DNA of 64,000 nucleotides from an uncultured Collinsella sp. (GCA_905194675.1 CAJJTG010000003.1:24672-88671), one strand, 5' to 3'. Numbered from the stretch's first letter, positions 39,950 to 49,243 are shown. Notes: generated by a model from the sequence alone, not told the origin. Numbers and translations are program-made.

Positions 39950-41311
39950 TTACAGACCGGCGATGTGATCGGCGGGCGTCGCGACAACCTGTCCGGCGCT
40001 CTTGGCGGGACGCTTCTTCTTGGTCTCGGCCGTGCCCAGAAGCCTCGCCTCAAGACCGCTCACCAAGCGAGCGAGCGGCAGGGTGATGACCAGATAGAAC
40101 AGAGCGGCAACCACGTACGGTGTAATGGAGCCCGTCGTGGCCACGATGGTACGGGCGTTCATGACGATCTCGACCACGCCCACGGCCGCGAGCAGCGACG
40201 TATCCTTGTAAAGCAGGATAAACTCGCTGGTCAGCGTAGGCAGGACATTGCGGAACGTCTGCGGAATCATAACGTAGAGCAGCGTCTGGAAGGCGTTCAT
40301 GCCCAGCGAGCGCGCGGCCTCGTTCTGGCCCTTGGGGATCGACTGAATACCGGCGCGGAAGATCTCGCACAGGTAGGCGGACGAGTTCATGGCCATGACG
40401 ATAACGCCCAAGACATAGTCGTCCACCTTGACGCCGGCCAACGGCAGACCGAAGAACGCGATGTAGATCTGCAGGAACGCCGGCGTACCGCGAATGATAT
40501 TCACGTAGATGCCGGCGAGGCAGCGCAGGATGCGCGACTTGGAGATGCGCATGAGCGACAGGGCAAAACCGAAGGGAATTGCCAGCGGAAACGCCACGAG
40601 CACGATCGAGAGCGACATGAGGAAGCCCTTAAAGACGATCGGCAGGCTCTGGACCAAAATGACCGGGTTCAGGAACAGGCGCAGGAACATATTGGAGTTC
40701 CAGACCTCGACCCACGGCTGCTCTTTAAGGTCGGCCAAGAAGTTATCGAAGGCCGTCACGCCCTTGATCTCCACCGACGGAATCTTGGAGATCTTCTTGG
40801 TCGACCCGTCGGCGAGCGTATAGGTGCCGCTAAAGGCCTCATCGCCGCCCTCGACGGGGAAGGTCACGCCGTAAACCTCGACACGGAAAAAGCCGCCGGC
40901 AGGCGCCGTCTCGCCAAAATCGATCTTGAGCGTCTGGCCGTCAGCCTTGCACGTGGGTTTCATGGGCGTACGATCCATGAGGTCCTCGCCCGAGAGCATC
41001 GTCAATCGCGTGTCATCGGTACCAAACGTCGTGCCGTCGACAAACGTCAAAGAAAGACCGCTCAGCTCCTCGTCGGCATCGGCCTGAACTTCCCAGGTAA
41101 TGCGCGTCTCGGTGCCGCCGACCACAGCGCTGCCCGAACCGGTGTTGGGTCGGGCGGTAATCTTTGCGGTCTCAAGCGCCTGGGCGGTCGTGGGCGCATA
41201 TGCCCCCGCGCACACCAGCGCGAGCGCCACGGCCATGACGCAGGCTAGCTTTTGGAGCAAGGCGGGCAGTGAAAAACGCTGCTCCGCGGCCCCTTTGTTC
41301 AGTCGAGACAA
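39950..41311 (-). CDS. Polar amino acid ABC permease with an extracytoplasmic N-terminal domain
   Basis: 453 residues from TTG 41311 (AGGAG five to six bases upstream); upstream in-frame starts lack a ribosome site. A signal-like helix (VMAVALALVCAGAYA) is followed by about 150 residues of beta-rich extracytoplasmic sequence (ETRITWEVQADADEELSGL, FRVEVYGVTFPVEGG). The permease domain (about 230-440) carries five or so helices and the EAA-loop RAGIQSIPKGQNEAARSLGM. The N-terminal domain is not a periplasmic-binding fold and is unusual for GlnP-type permeases, which are about 220 residues. It may dock the lipoprotein encoded upstream. Confidence 0.82.
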   Translation of the reverse strand: MSRLNKGAAEQRFSLPALLQKLACVMAVALALVCAGAYAPTTAQALETAKITARPNTGSGSAVVGGTETRITWEVQADADEELSGLSLTFVDGTTFGTDDTRLTMLSGEDLMDRTPMKPTCKADGQTLKIDFGETAPAGGFFRVEVYGVTFPVEGGDEAFSGTYTLADGSTKKISKIPSVEIKGVTAFDNFLADLKEQPWVEVWNSNMFLRLFLNPVILVQSLPIVFKGFLMSLSIVLVAFPLAIPFGFALSLMRISKSRILRCLAGIYVNIIRGTPAFLQIYIAFFGLPLAGVKVDDYVLGVIVMAMNSSAYLCEIFRAGIQSIPKGQNEAARSLGMNAFQTLLYVMIPQTFRNVLPTLTSEFILLYKDTSLLAAVGVVEIVMNARTIVATTGSITPYVVAALFYLVITLPLARLVSGLEARLLGTAETKKKRPAKSAGQVVATPADHIAGL

Positions 41312-41376
41312 GGTGGCTCCTATCGTAGAAGTTGCCGGCAAAACGAGACGGAAACACTCTCCGTCAAGAGAAGCGC

Positions 41377-41407
41377 AAAGGCCCTCTCCGCAAAACGGAA
41401 AGGGCCC
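41377..41407 (-). terminator. Intra-operon terminator/attenuator
   Basis: On the minus strand, GGCCCTTTCCG and CGGAGAGGGCC form a stem followed by TTTGCGCTT. It lies between the binding-protein and permease genes, a position that would give excess binding protein. Confidence 0.7.
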
Positions 41408-41428
41408 GCGCACAATCAAGTAGCTATT

Positions 41429-42289
41429 TTACTTGATGTTGTACTTAGCCATGAGGGCGTCAACGGTACCGTCATCGGTCAGGTCCTTGATGGCCTGGTT
41501 GATGTCGTCCTTGAGCTTGGTGTTGCCCTGGTTGATGGCGATGGCGTACTCCTCGCCGGTGCTGATCTGCTTGATGGTCTGGCAGGTGTTGAACTGCTCG
41601 GCGGTCAGCTGGCTGGCAACGGAACGGTTGGTGACTACGGCGTCACCCTTATCGGACTGCAAGGCGCTGAAGCACTCGGTAGCATCCTTGTAGGGGACGA
41701 TCTTGGCCTTGGGGAAGTTCTCCTGGGCAAAGGCCTCGGCGGTCGAGCCAGACTGGACGATGATGGTAGCGTCGGCGTTGTTGAGCTTCTCGCTGTAGTT
41801 GTCAGCCGTGATGTCGGCGTTATCGACCTTGGTCACGATGGCCTGATCGTCCATGTAGTAGGAATCGGAGAAAGTGACTTCCTTCTCACGCTCGGGCGTG
41901 TCAGTGATAGCCGCGATGGAGACGTCATACTTGGCACCCGAAGCGACGCCCGGAACCAGCGTGTCAAAGTCATTGTTGACGTACTCGACATCCAGGCCCA
42001 GCTTGTCGCCGATAGCCTTGATAAGCTCAAGGTCAAAGCCCTGATAATCGCCGTTGTCGTCCTTGTACTCAAACGGGGCGTACTCGGCAGAGGTGCCGAC
42101 GGTCAGCGTGCCGTCCTTGACGAGTGCGTACTCCTTGGAGCCGTCGACCTTCTCGACCTTAGCGTCGTCAGAGCTGCTGGAACCGGCATCAGAACCAGAG
42201 GTGGCGTTGGACGAGCCGCAGCCCGTCAGAGCAAGGGCGAGCGCCATGGCACCCGTGGCGGCAAATGCGCCAAGCTTCTTGAGCTTCAT
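41429..42289 (-). CDS. Amino acid-binding lipoprotein of the ABC transporter
   Basis: 286 residues from ATG 42289 (AAGGAG eight bases upstream). A lipoprotein signal ends at the lipobox ALTGC (Cys24). A Ser/Asp-rich tether precedes the type II binding domain: LTVGTSAEYAPFEYKDDNG, QGFDLELIKAIGDKLG, DVSIAAITDTPEREKEVTFS, and a closing DALMAKYNIK. Arginine, glutamine or cystine are the common ligands. The exact amino acid cannot be read. It is the first gene of the transport operon. Confidence 0.92.
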   Translation of the reverse strand: MKLKKLGAFAATGAMALALALTGCGSSNATSGSDAGSSSSDDAKVEKVDGSKEYALVKDGTLTVGTSAEYAPFEYKDDNGDYQGFDLELIKAIGDKLGLDVEYVNNDFDTLVPGVASGAKYDVSIAAITDTPEREKEVTFSDSYYMDDQAIVTKVDNADITADNYSEKLNNADATIIVQSGSTAEAFAQENFPKAKIVPYKDATECFSALQSDKGDAVVTNRSVASQLTAEQFNTCQTIKQISTGEEYAIAINQGNTKLKDDINQAIKDLTDDGTVDALMAKYNIK

Positions 42290-42436
42290 AATCAGTCTCC
42301 TTCCGGTGACCTCGTTTGATTCAGAGGTCTGCAAAAACTGTTGGCTATTATGCACCCGGAATTACGAATCTGCAATGAGAAAACTGATTGAAACAAACCC
42401 ATAACGTGAATGGAATACTCTACTTTATGACAGTCA

Positions 42437-43303
42437 TTACTGCTGCAATGACCTTAATAGTCTAATTTCAGCTGCATAACCTGCAAGTTCGTTCGGAGTC
42501 TCCAAAATAAACGGCAGTGAACGCAAACGGCCATTCGATACAATATTCTGCATAACCTGCATACCGCCACCAAATTCCTCGCTGCCAAGGTATCCCTTGC
42601 CGATGCACTCGTGACGATCTTTATGGGCGCCACAAGGGTTCTTCGAATCGTTGATGTGTACAGCATGCAAGCGATCGATACCCACCACGCGATCGAACTC
42701 GTCGAGTACGCCGTCCAGATCATGGATGATGTCGTAGCCGGCATCGTTCACATGGCAGGTGTCCAAACAAACGCCCAGCTTATCGGACAGCTCTGGGCAC
42801 TTGGCGGCAACGCCCTCGATAATGCACGCCAGCTCTTCAAAGCTACGGCCCACCTCGGTGCCCTTGCCTGCCGTGGTCTCGAGCAATACCGTCGTCTGCT
42901 GTCCCTCAAACATCACCTGGCACAGCGTGTCGACAATCATCTGAATGCCGGCGTCTGCCCCCTGTCCCACATGCGCACCGGGATGGAAGTTGTAGTAGTT
43001 GCCGGGCAGTGCTTCCAGACGCTGCAAATCTTCCGCCATAGCCTCCAAGGCAAACTCGCGCGCTCGCTCCTTAGCGGAGCAGGGGTTATAGGTATACGGG
43101 GCATGCGCCACCAGCGGTCCAAAGTCGTTTTGCGCCATAAGCTCGCGCAGAGCCGCCACGTCATCCATGTCAAGGTCTTTTGCCTTGCCACCGCGCGGGT
43201 TGCGCGTAAAGAACGCAAAGGTATTGGCACCAATGGACAACGCCGTCTCCCCCATTGCCCGATAGCCCTTCGTCGTCGAAAGATGACACCCGATCGTTAG
43301 CAT
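42437..43303 (-). CDS. nfo: Deoxyribonuclease IV (AP endonuclease)
   Basis: 288 residues from ATG 43303 with GGGGGAG upstream. The TIM-barrel AP-endonuclease family 2 motifs are present: HPGAHVG, VLLETTAGKGTEVG, GVCLDTCHVNDAGYD and HINDSKNPCGAHKDRHECIG, supplying the three-zinc site. It cleaves abasic sites in base-excision repair. Length matches E. coli Nfo. Monocistronic. Confidence 0.95.
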   Translation of the reverse strand: MLTIGCHLSTTKGYRAMGETALSIGANTFAFFTRNPRGGKAKDLDMDDVAALRELMAQNDFGPLVAHAPYTYNPCSAKERAREFALEAMAEDLQRLEALPGNYYNFHPGAHVGQGADAGIQMIVDTLCQVMFEGQQTTVLLETTAGKGTEVGRSFEELACIIEGVAAKCPELSDKLGVCLDTCHVNDAGYDIIHDLDGVLDEFDRVVGIDRLHAVHINDSKNPCGAHKDRHECIGKGYLGSEEFGGGMQVMQNIVSNGRLRSLPFILETPNELAGYAAEIRLLRSLQQ

Positions 43304-43323
43304 CTCCAGCTCCCCCTCATCAG

Positions 43324-43400
43324 TTGCGGTGAAATACGGTCTATTGGTGCCTTATTTTGGCGCAAACAGACCGTATTCCACCGCAAGATATAAAAGGGGC
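43324..43400. repeat. Covarying hairpin repeat, copy 1
   Basis: Arms TTGCGGTGAAATACGGTCT (43324-43342) and AGACCGTATTCCACCGCAA (43368-43386), then GATATAAAAGGG. It shares its outline with copy 2 at 44483, but the inner stem differs on both sides. Confidence 0.8.
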
Positions 43401-43447
43401 ATCAGGGGCACGGTCCGCCGAGCCCCCTTGAGCAGCAGCACCGCAGC

Positions 43448-44467
43448 CTAGAGCGTCAAGCGAATCGCATCGATGATCTGCGCGCAGCGCTGTGTGGCGG
43501 CAAGGGGCATGACGGGACTCTCGAGTTTCCCCGCCCGGATAAGCTGAGTCGCATGCGAAGCTTCGCCGTAAAAATCATCGACCTCAAATGGGGCGTCGAT
43601 TTCGAGCACTCGACCGTCGGAGTACTTCACATGGGCGAGCTCGGGGCGATGGAGGCGCTCGATTTCCAACGAACCCCGTTCGCAGGCAATCGTTAAGCGG
43701 CTTTCATATGCTGCTTTGCCGTCGCACACCATATGAATGGGTATACCGCCGACACTCATATGAATCTCATCGGCCCAATCCACGCGGCCGCCCGATACGT
43801 CACGCCAGCGAACTTCACGAGACGAAACATCGCACGCACCCGCAAGCAAATCCTCAAACCACCCGACCGCATAGCAGCCCATGTCATATAGACAGCCGCC
43901 CTGCAACGGATCGAGCAGATAACTCGAAGGGGACTCACCATAATCGAGTTTTTGCACGCTTTCGATCGAGACGATACAGCCGAGCTCGCCCGACGCAAGC
44001 AAGTCCTCCACGCGAGTGCGCATCGGGCAAAACCGATTCTTCATCGCCTCCATAAACAGCACGCCGCACTCGCGAGAGGCGGAGGCAATCGAGAGAGCCT
44101 CTTCCTCACTCAAAACGGCCGGCTTTTCGCACAGCACGGCCTTTCCGGCGCGCAGCGCGCGACAGGCCCAACGCGTATGCATACCATGCGGAAGAGCCAA
44201 GTAGATTGCGTCGACATCGGGGTCGGCAATCAGCGCATCATAAGCCGCATCGCTGCTATCGTCAGCCGTGGCATAACTGTGCGCGGCTTCAATCGAAAAC
44301 GCCCTGCAAAACTCCTCAACATGCGAAGGAGTGCGGCCGGCCGCAGCCACCAGCCGTGCCCCGTCGACCTTCTTGAGCGATGATGCAAATCGATGCGAAA
44401 TGTGCCCAGCGCCCAAAACGCCCCAACGAACCTCACGCAAATCATCACATGAATCCCGATAGCCCAC
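43448..44467 (-). CDS. Gfo/Idh/MocA-family oxidoreductase
   Basis: 339 residues from GTG 44467 (AAGGGGG upstream). N-terminal NAD(P)-binding WGVLGAGHISHRFASSL, then AIYLALPHGMHTRWACRALRAGKAVLCEKPAVL with the EKP signature lysine, and a C-terminal alpha/beta domain including CLYDMGCYAVGW. Members oxidise or reduce sugars, inositols or dihydrodiols. The substrate is unknown. It sits between the two copies of the hairpin repeat. Confidence 0.85.
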   Translation of the reverse strand: MGYRDSCDDLREVRWGVLGAGHISHRFASSLKKVDGARLVAAAGRTPSHVEEFCRAFSIEAAHSYATADDSSDAAYDALIADPDVDAIYLALPHGMHTRWACRALRAGKAVLCEKPAVLSEEEALSIASASRECGVLFMEAMKNRFCPMRTRVEDLLASGELGCIVSIESVQKLDYGESPSSYLLDPLQGGCLYDMGCYAVGWFEDLLAGACDVSSREVRWRDVSGGRVDWADEIHMSVGGIPIHMVCDGKAAYESRLTIACERGSLEIERLHRPELAHVKYSDGRVLEIDAPFEVDDFYGEASHATQLIRAGKLESPVMPLAATQRCAQIIDAIRLTL

Positions 44468-44482
44468 GACAGCCCCCTTCAG

Positions 44483-44557
44483 TTGCGACGAAATAGTTCC
44501 TGCTATCGCCCTATTCTGCCGCAAACAGGAACTATTCCATCACAAGATATAAAAGGG
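44483..44557. repeat. Covarying hairpin repeat, copy 2
   Basis: Arms TTGCGACGAAATAGTTCCTG (44483-44502) and CAGGAACTATTCCATCACAA (44526-44545), then GATATAAAAGGG. Relative to copy 1 the inner stem changes from ATACGGTCT to ATAGTTCCT with matching changes in the other arm. Confidence 0.8.
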
Positions 44558-45748
44558 TCATGAGGAGCGAGTTTTGCTGAAGACTTTAAGCGCGGCCGTT
44601 ACGGGGCCAGGCTGGAAACGTCGGCGCGCGTCGTCGAGACGCTCGGGGATATCGATGTGTTGCGGGCAGTGACGCGCACATTTGCCGCACTTGACGCAAT
44701 TGCTCACGAGCTTGGGCTCGCTCGTGCGCACCGCGCTCGCCGTAAAGTATTGCGACAGCCCCGTAAACCAGCTGTGCGCATAGCTCGCGTTGTAAGCGGC
44801 AAAGCAGCCGGGAATGTTAATACCCTTGGGACATGGCATGCAGTAGCCGCATCCCGTGCAGGGCACGCGATTCGATTTTTCAAACTCCGCCAGCACGCGT
44901 GCGATGGTATCGAGCTGAGCGGCTGTCATCGAATCCGGCAGGGCCCGATCGGCCAGCACCGCGTTCTCGTCCACCTGCGCGGTATCGGTCATGCCCGAAA
45001 GCAGCATCGTGACTTGAGGATGGTTCCACACCCACGAAAGGCCCCAAGCAGCCGGCGTCTTCAGGTACGGATCGCGTACGTCATCGAGCACGGCGCGGGC
45101 CCGCGGAGGCAGCTTGCCCGCCAAGCGTCCGCCCAAAAGCGGTTCCATCACAAACACCGCGAGCCCGCGCTCGGCGGCTGCTATAAGTCCCGCCGTTCCC
45201 GCTTGGTAGCGCTCTCCAGCGTAGTTGTACTGAATCTGGCAAAAATCCCAGTCATACGCGTCGAGCATCGTCAGGAAGTCCGTCGCACTGCCGTGATACG
45301 AAAAACCTATCTGGCGAATACGCCCCGCAGCCTTTTGGTGCGCAATCCAGTCTTCGATGCCCAACGCCACCACGCGCTCCCACTGGGCGGGCGAAGTGAT
45401 GTTGTGCATAAGGTAATAGTCGATATGGTCGGTCCGCAGGCGGCGCAGTTGCTCGTCGAAGAACCGGTCGAAATCCTCCGCGCACTTGCACGAAGCGTGC
45501 GGCAACTTAGTCGCGAGCAACACGCGGTCGCGCAGACCCAGGCGCTCAAGTGAGGCGCCCACGCACACCTCGTTACCGGGATAGAGATACGCGGTATCCA
45601 GATAATTAATCCCCTGCTCCACCGCACGGGAAATGATGGCATCGGCTGTCTTCGCATCCGGACGTCCCGGCGCACCGGGAAATCTCATGCAGCCCAGACC
45701 CAGAGCAGATATTCGGTTACCACTTTTGGGGTCAACGCGGTATTGCAC
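44558..45748 (-). CDS. Aldo/keto reductase with C-terminal 4Fe-4S ferredoxin domain
   Basis: 396 residues from GTG 45748 (GGGAGG upstream). The AKR barrel (about 1-290) has the catalytic Asp-Tyr in NYLDTAYLYPGNE, Lys in LLATKLPH and His in YYLMHN. The C-terminal part has two cluster motifs, CTGCGYCMPCPKGINIPG and CVKCGKCARHCPQHIDIP. This iron-sulfur AKR group is common in anaerobes. The substrate is unknown and the clusters suggest ferredoxin-linked electron transfer. Its stop codon abuts repeat copy 2. Confidence 0.88.
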   Translation of the reverse strand: MQYRVDPKSGNRISALGLGCMRFPGAPGRPDAKTADAIISRAVEQGINYLDTAYLYPGNEVCVGASLERLGLRDRVLLATKLPHASCKCAEDFDRFFDEQLRRLRTDHIDYYLMHNITSPAQWERVVALGIEDWIAHQKAAGRIRQIGFSYHGSATDFLTMLDAYDWDFCQIQYNYAGERYQAGTAGLIAAAERGLAVFVMEPLLGGRLAGKLPPRARAVLDDVRDPYLKTPAAWGLSWVWNHPQVTMLLSGMTDTAQVDENAVLADRALPDSMTAAQLDTIARVLAEFEKSNRVPCTGCGYCMPCPKGINIPGCFAAYNASYAHSWFTGLSQYFTASAVRTSEPKLVSNCVKCGKCARHCPQHIDIPERLDDARRRFQPGPVTAALKVFSKTRSS

Positions 45749-45911
45749 GGCCCCTCCCTTCGCCATCAGCGCCGCGGCAAGGCGAAACACAATGGTCACG
45801 CGGCCGAAACATCGTGGAATCGCAATCGAGAACGTATCGTAACGCAGCAGAAATCGAGCTGTCACGGCACCGCTTTAACATCAGCAAAAAGCCCGATGAC
45901 AGGAGCCGCCC

Positions 45912-46682
45912 ATGCCCGCGCTCGACCTTTGGAACCTCGCCTCCCAGCTCAAAAGCAACGATTATCGCTGGGTCGACCTCACCCACACGCTCTCATGCGA
46001 CACCCCGCACTGGTTTGGCTTTAAGCCATTTGAGTCCACCAAGCTCTTCGACTACCTGCCCGGCACGCCCGAGGACATGCTCGCCCCCATGCGTTGCTTC
46101 CAGTATTCGGTCGCCTCGCAGTACGGCACCCACGTCGACGCGCCGCGCCACTTCCATGTCGAGGGTCGTTCCCTTGGAGAGATTGAACCCATCGAGTTTA
46201 TGCATCCGCTCTGCGTGATCGACAAGCACGAGGAGTGCGCCGCGAATCCCGACTTTATCCTGACCATCGAGGACCTCAAAGCCTGGGAGGATGAGCACGG
46301 TCGCATTCCCGAGGACGCTTTCGTCGCCTTCCGCTCCGACTGGTCCAAGCTCGCCGACCTCGAGAACAAGGACGAGGACGGCCAGCCCCACTACCCCGGC
46401 TGGGACCTCGACGCCATCAAGTGGCTCGTTGAAGAGCGCGACATCGGCGCCATCGGCCACGAGCCGGCTGACACCGACCCGGCGAGCGTGACCACGCGTG
46501 AGGACGCCTACCCCTACCCCGGCGAACAGTACATCCTCTCGGTCGACCGCTATCAGATCGAGGTCATGGACCATCTAGACGAGCTTCCCGCCACGGGCGC
46601 CGTCATCTTCTGCACCTTCCCCAAGGTGCGTGATGGCGTCGGATATCCCGCACGTGTCTTTGTGGTCTGCCCCGCATCATAA
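45912..46682 (+). CDS. Cyclase-family protein (kynurenine formamidase-like)
   Basis: 256 residues from ATG 45912 (CAGGAG upstream). DLTHTLSCDTPHWFG near the start and the metal-binding signature QYGTHVDAPRHF (HxxxDxxxH) identify the PF04199 cyclase/arylformamidase family. A later AIGHEPADTD contributes the second His. Members hydrolyse N-formylkynurenine or related amides and lactones. No tryptophan-degradation genes are nearby, so the substrate is open. Confidence 0.82.
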   Translation: MPALDLWNLASQLKSNDYRWVDLTHTLSCDTPHWFGFKPFESTKLFDYLPGTPEDMLAPMRCFQYSVASQYGTHVDAPRHFHVEGRSLGEIEPIEFMHPLCVIDKHEECAANPDFILTIEDLKAWEDEHGRIPEDAFVAFRSDWSKLADLENKDEDGQPHYPGWDLDAIKWLVEERDIGAIGHEPADTDPASVTTREDAYPYPGEQYILSVDRYQIEVMDHLDELPATGAVIFCTFPKVRDGVGYPARVFVVCPAS

Positions 46683-46756
46683 GTTCCCATGCGTTTGTTC
46701 TTCTAAATACGGCCATCCGGTGCACGCGACATGGCCCGGCGGCATACAATCCATCA

Positions 46757-46782
46757 GGCGCTCCTTACGCGGGCGCCTTTTA
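46757..46782 (+). terminator. Rho-independent terminator
   Basis: AGGCGC and GCGCCT enclose a CG-rich loop and are followed by TTTTA. It ends the cyclase gene just before the next ribosome site. Confidence 0.65.
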
Positions 46783-46800
46783 TATGGGGAGATGATTCGC

Positions 46801-47715
46801 ATGCAGATCAACAAGGTCGCCTTTATCGGCAAGGGCGGCGTCGGGCTACTCTACGGCAGCATGATTGCCAAGGCCCTCGGCAATGACGCCGTCGAATACG
46901 TTATGGATGACGCCCGTTTTGAGCGTCACGCAAACGATGCGCTCACCGTCAACGGCAAGCCCTGTGCGCTCAAGTCCGTCCGCGCCAGCAAGGCAACGCC
47001 CGCCGATCTGGTCATCCTGACGGTCAAGACCACCGGTCTCGACCAAGCGCTCAAGACTATGGAGCGCGTCGTGGGACCCAATACGCTCATCGCCTCGCTG
47101 TGCAACGGCATCACGAGCGAGCAAAAGATTGCCGAGCGCTTTGGCTGGGAGCATACCGTTCTTGGTATCTGCCAGGGCATGGACGCTGTGTTTCTCAACG
47201 GAGAGCTCACCTTTACCAACACGGGCGAAATCCGCTTTGGCGCGGCGGCCGGTACGGATCCCGCAGCCATCACCGCAATCGACGAGCTCTACACGCGCTG
47301 CGGCATCGCACACACCGTCGAGAGCGACATTGCGCACCGCATGTGGGCCAAACTCATGCTCAACGACGGCATCAACCAGACCTGCATGGCCTACGGCGGC
47401 ACGTACGGAAGTGCCACGGAGCCGGGCTCCGAGCAGCGTCGCTGTCTTGTTTCCGCCATGCGCGAAACGCTTGCGGTCGCCAACGCCGAGGGCGTTGAGC
47501 TGACCGAGGCAGACCTGACGCAGATGGTGCACCTCATCGAAGGAATCGATCCCGCCGGCATGCCCTCGATGGCGCAAGACCGCGTCGCGCGGCGCAAAAC
47601 CGAGGTCGAGGAGTTCGCCGGCACCATCTGCCGTCTGGCGGCCAAGCACGATATCCAGGCACCGCAGAACGAATGGCTCTATCAGCGCATTCGCGATATC
47701 GAGGCAAGCTGGTAG
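46801..47715 (+). CDS. 2-dehydropantoate 2-reductase family protein
   Basis: 304 residues from ATG 46801 with GGGGAG nine bases upstream. Rossmann motif VAFIGKGGVGLLYGSMIAKAL, then SLCNGITSEQKIAERFGW and the catalytic-Lys helix RMWAKLMLNDGINQTCMAYGG, ending with a family-like NEWLYQRIR. It reduces ketopantoate to pantoate with NADPH for CoA synthesis, or acts on a related 2-keto acid. It is not next to panB/panC, so PanE identity is probable but not certain. Confidence 0.8.
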   Translation: MQINKVAFIGKGGVGLLYGSMIAKALGNDAVEYVMDDARFERHANDALTVNGKPCALKSVRASKATPADLVILTVKTTGLDQALKTMERVVGPNTLIASLCNGITSEQKIAERFGWEHTVLGICQGMDAVFLNGELTFTNTGEIRFGAAAGTDPAAITAIDELYTRCGIAHTVESDIAHRMWAKLMLNDGINQTCMAYGGTYGSATEPGSEQRRCLVSAMRETLAVANAEGVELTEADLTQMVHLIEGIDPAGMPSMAQDRVARRKTEVEEFAGTICRLAAKHDIQAPQNEWLYQRIRDIEASW

Positions 47716-47748
47716 CGCCCGACTCACCACGTCAACAGACTCAACAGC

Positions 47749-47786
47749 AAAGCCGCCGCAAGGGCACTCCCCTTACGGCGGCTTTC
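47749..47786. terminator. Terminator between convergent genes
   Basis: AAAGCCGCCG and CGGCGGCTTT form the stem around a 16-base loop, with short U-tracts on both strands. Confidence 0.8.
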
Positions 47787-47822
47787 ATCTTCATCTATAA
47801 CCAGTAGTCGATGTCCCGACGG

Positions 47823-48029
47823 TTAGAGCTGCGACTCCGAGGCCTGGCCCTCATCGTCGCGACAAAGGACTACACCCGCACTTCCCAGCAGCGCGGCCGC
47901 AATCAGCGCGCCGACCACGATTGGAGCAGCCCCGCATGACCCCTGCACGCCCGCAATGAGCGCGGCCGTAGGACCAAGGCAACCAAGCACCAATGCGACG
48001 ACGGCAACGGCGATATCTCGAGCGTTCAC
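47823..48029 (-). CDS. Small hypothetical membrane protein
   Basis: 68 residues from GTG 48029 with GGAGG upstream. Two hydrophobic helices (about 7-27 and 35-55) are separated by a short GSCGAAP loop. The tail RDDEGQASESQL is acidic. No family is recognised. 48030-48216 upstream shows no other gene. Confidence 0.5.
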   Translation of the reverse strand: MNARDIAVAVVALVLGCLGPTAALIAGVQGSCGAAPIVVGALIAAALLGSAGVVLCRDDEGQASESQL

Positions 48030-48216
48030 AAGACCACTTCCTCCAAGAGAAAGACCTTATTTCTCATGAACTAGTGTGCCCCGCGCCCATATGCGCGGCG
48101 TACTGCCACGGTAAGCGCTCTGTTAACTCAAGCACGCACAAAAAACGAACGCCCTTACGTTGCCCAAAGGCTCGGTAAAGACGCCCGCCCGTCATGTCCT
48201 ATTGGCTTATGGCAGA

Positions 48217-48993
48217 TTACCAGCCAGTGTAGTAGTCGGTGGTTCCGGCAGCGCAGCCGGAGTCATAGACCTTGCACTCGCCCTTGGAACCGGTAAACGT
48301 AGAGCCTTGGGCCTTATCGCCCGCGGCAACGACGTAGTAACCATCGGAATCGCGCCAAAAGCCCTCGGAATCCTGCGTCCACTCGCCCGTGCGGTGATGG
48401 TAGAGCACGTTGCTGCTGTAATAGGTCTCGCGGCGGCCGTTATAGTTATTGACGCCGCTCAAGCGCGTCAGACCCGAGCCGTTCGCGTAATACGCAGCAG
48501 ACGTGTAAGACGGGCTGGAGCCGGCGTTGTAATACGAAGCCTGAACGGCCTCAGCGGCCTCGGCTTCGGCTGCGGCAGCCTCGAGCGCCTCGCGCTTGGC
48601 ATCCTCAAGCGTGGAGCGAAGCTCGTCGAGCTCGGTCGACTTGGCGTCGACTTCCCCCATCGTCAACAGGCTACTCGCACCGTCGATGCAACCCTGCAAC
48701 ACAGCGCGCTCGTCATCGGTAGCATAGTCGCCATACATATTCATAATGATCTGAGCGCGCATCTCCAGGGAATCGCGCTTTGCCCCCATCGAGGCGTTCC
48801 ACTCCTGCATAGAGCCATAACCGTCGCCGCGGTAGTCGACGGGCTGCACCAGCGTCGCCTCGGACGGCGCAGATCCGACCGTATCGGATAGTGTTGCCGC
48901 GTGGGCATCAGTTGCGCCGGCGCCCGCCAAAAGTGCCACGGTCAGAGCGGCGGAAAGGGCGGCGGCTTTCGGTTTTCGTGAATCGATCCTCAT
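48217..48993 (-). CDS. Secreted protein with coiled coil and Cys-bounded C-terminal motif
   Basis: 258 residues from ATG 48993 (GGAGG upstream). The signal peptide ends at DAHAA. A region with QEWNASMGAKRDSLEM is followed by an Ala/Glu coiled coil (STLEDAKREALEAAAAEAEA). A Tyr/Ser-rich stretch then leads to EWTQDSEGFWRDSDGYYVVA and CKVYDSGCAAGTTDYYTGW. This last block, with two Cys and the YDSGC-AAGT pattern, resembles RlpA/3D-like wall domains of Gram-positive secreted proteins. A cell-wall role is likely but unproven. The 312-bp gap upstream (48994-49305) holds the metY terminator and no gene. Confidence 0.65.
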   Translation of the reverse strand: MRIDSRKPKAAALSAALTVALLAGAGATDAHAATLSDTVGSAPSEATLVQPVDYRGDGYGSMQEWNASMGAKRDSLEMRAQIIMNMYGDYATDDERAVLQGCIDGASSLLTMGEVDAKSTELDELRSTLEDAKREALEAAAAEAEAAEAVQASYYNAGSSPSYTSAAYYANGSGLTRLSGVNNYNGRRETYYSSNVLYHHRTGEWTQDSEGFWRDSDGYYVVAAGDKAQGSTFTGSKGECKVYDSGCAAGTTDYYTGW

Positions 48994-49204
48994 GTAGCTG
49001 GAAACCTCCGTAGTGCGTTTTTGCTGCGTTTGAGCTGCGTGTGATTTAATCGCGCTGCATAGTACCCCGAGCAAATCGCGACCTGCGGTTTTACTCAAAA
49101 GGCGCACGTCAATTGCGTAAAACTCACATCCTCTCAACAGGAGTTTTCCACATCTCGATTGCATAAAGCGTGTCAAAAACCCTGTTTTTGCACCCTCTCT
49201 ATGC

Positions 49205-49243
49205 AAAAACGACGCCTGTGCAACCATTGTTCGCACAGGCGCC
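49205..49243 (-). terminator. Terminator of metY
   Basis: On the minus strand, GCGCCTGTGC and GCACAGGCGTC pair and are followed by GTTTTTGC. Confidence 0.85.

Noticed and set aside
39635..41248. 537-codon plus-strand frame opposite the ABC transporter
   Set aside because: Antisense shadow; Arg/His/Gln-rich with no domain pattern.
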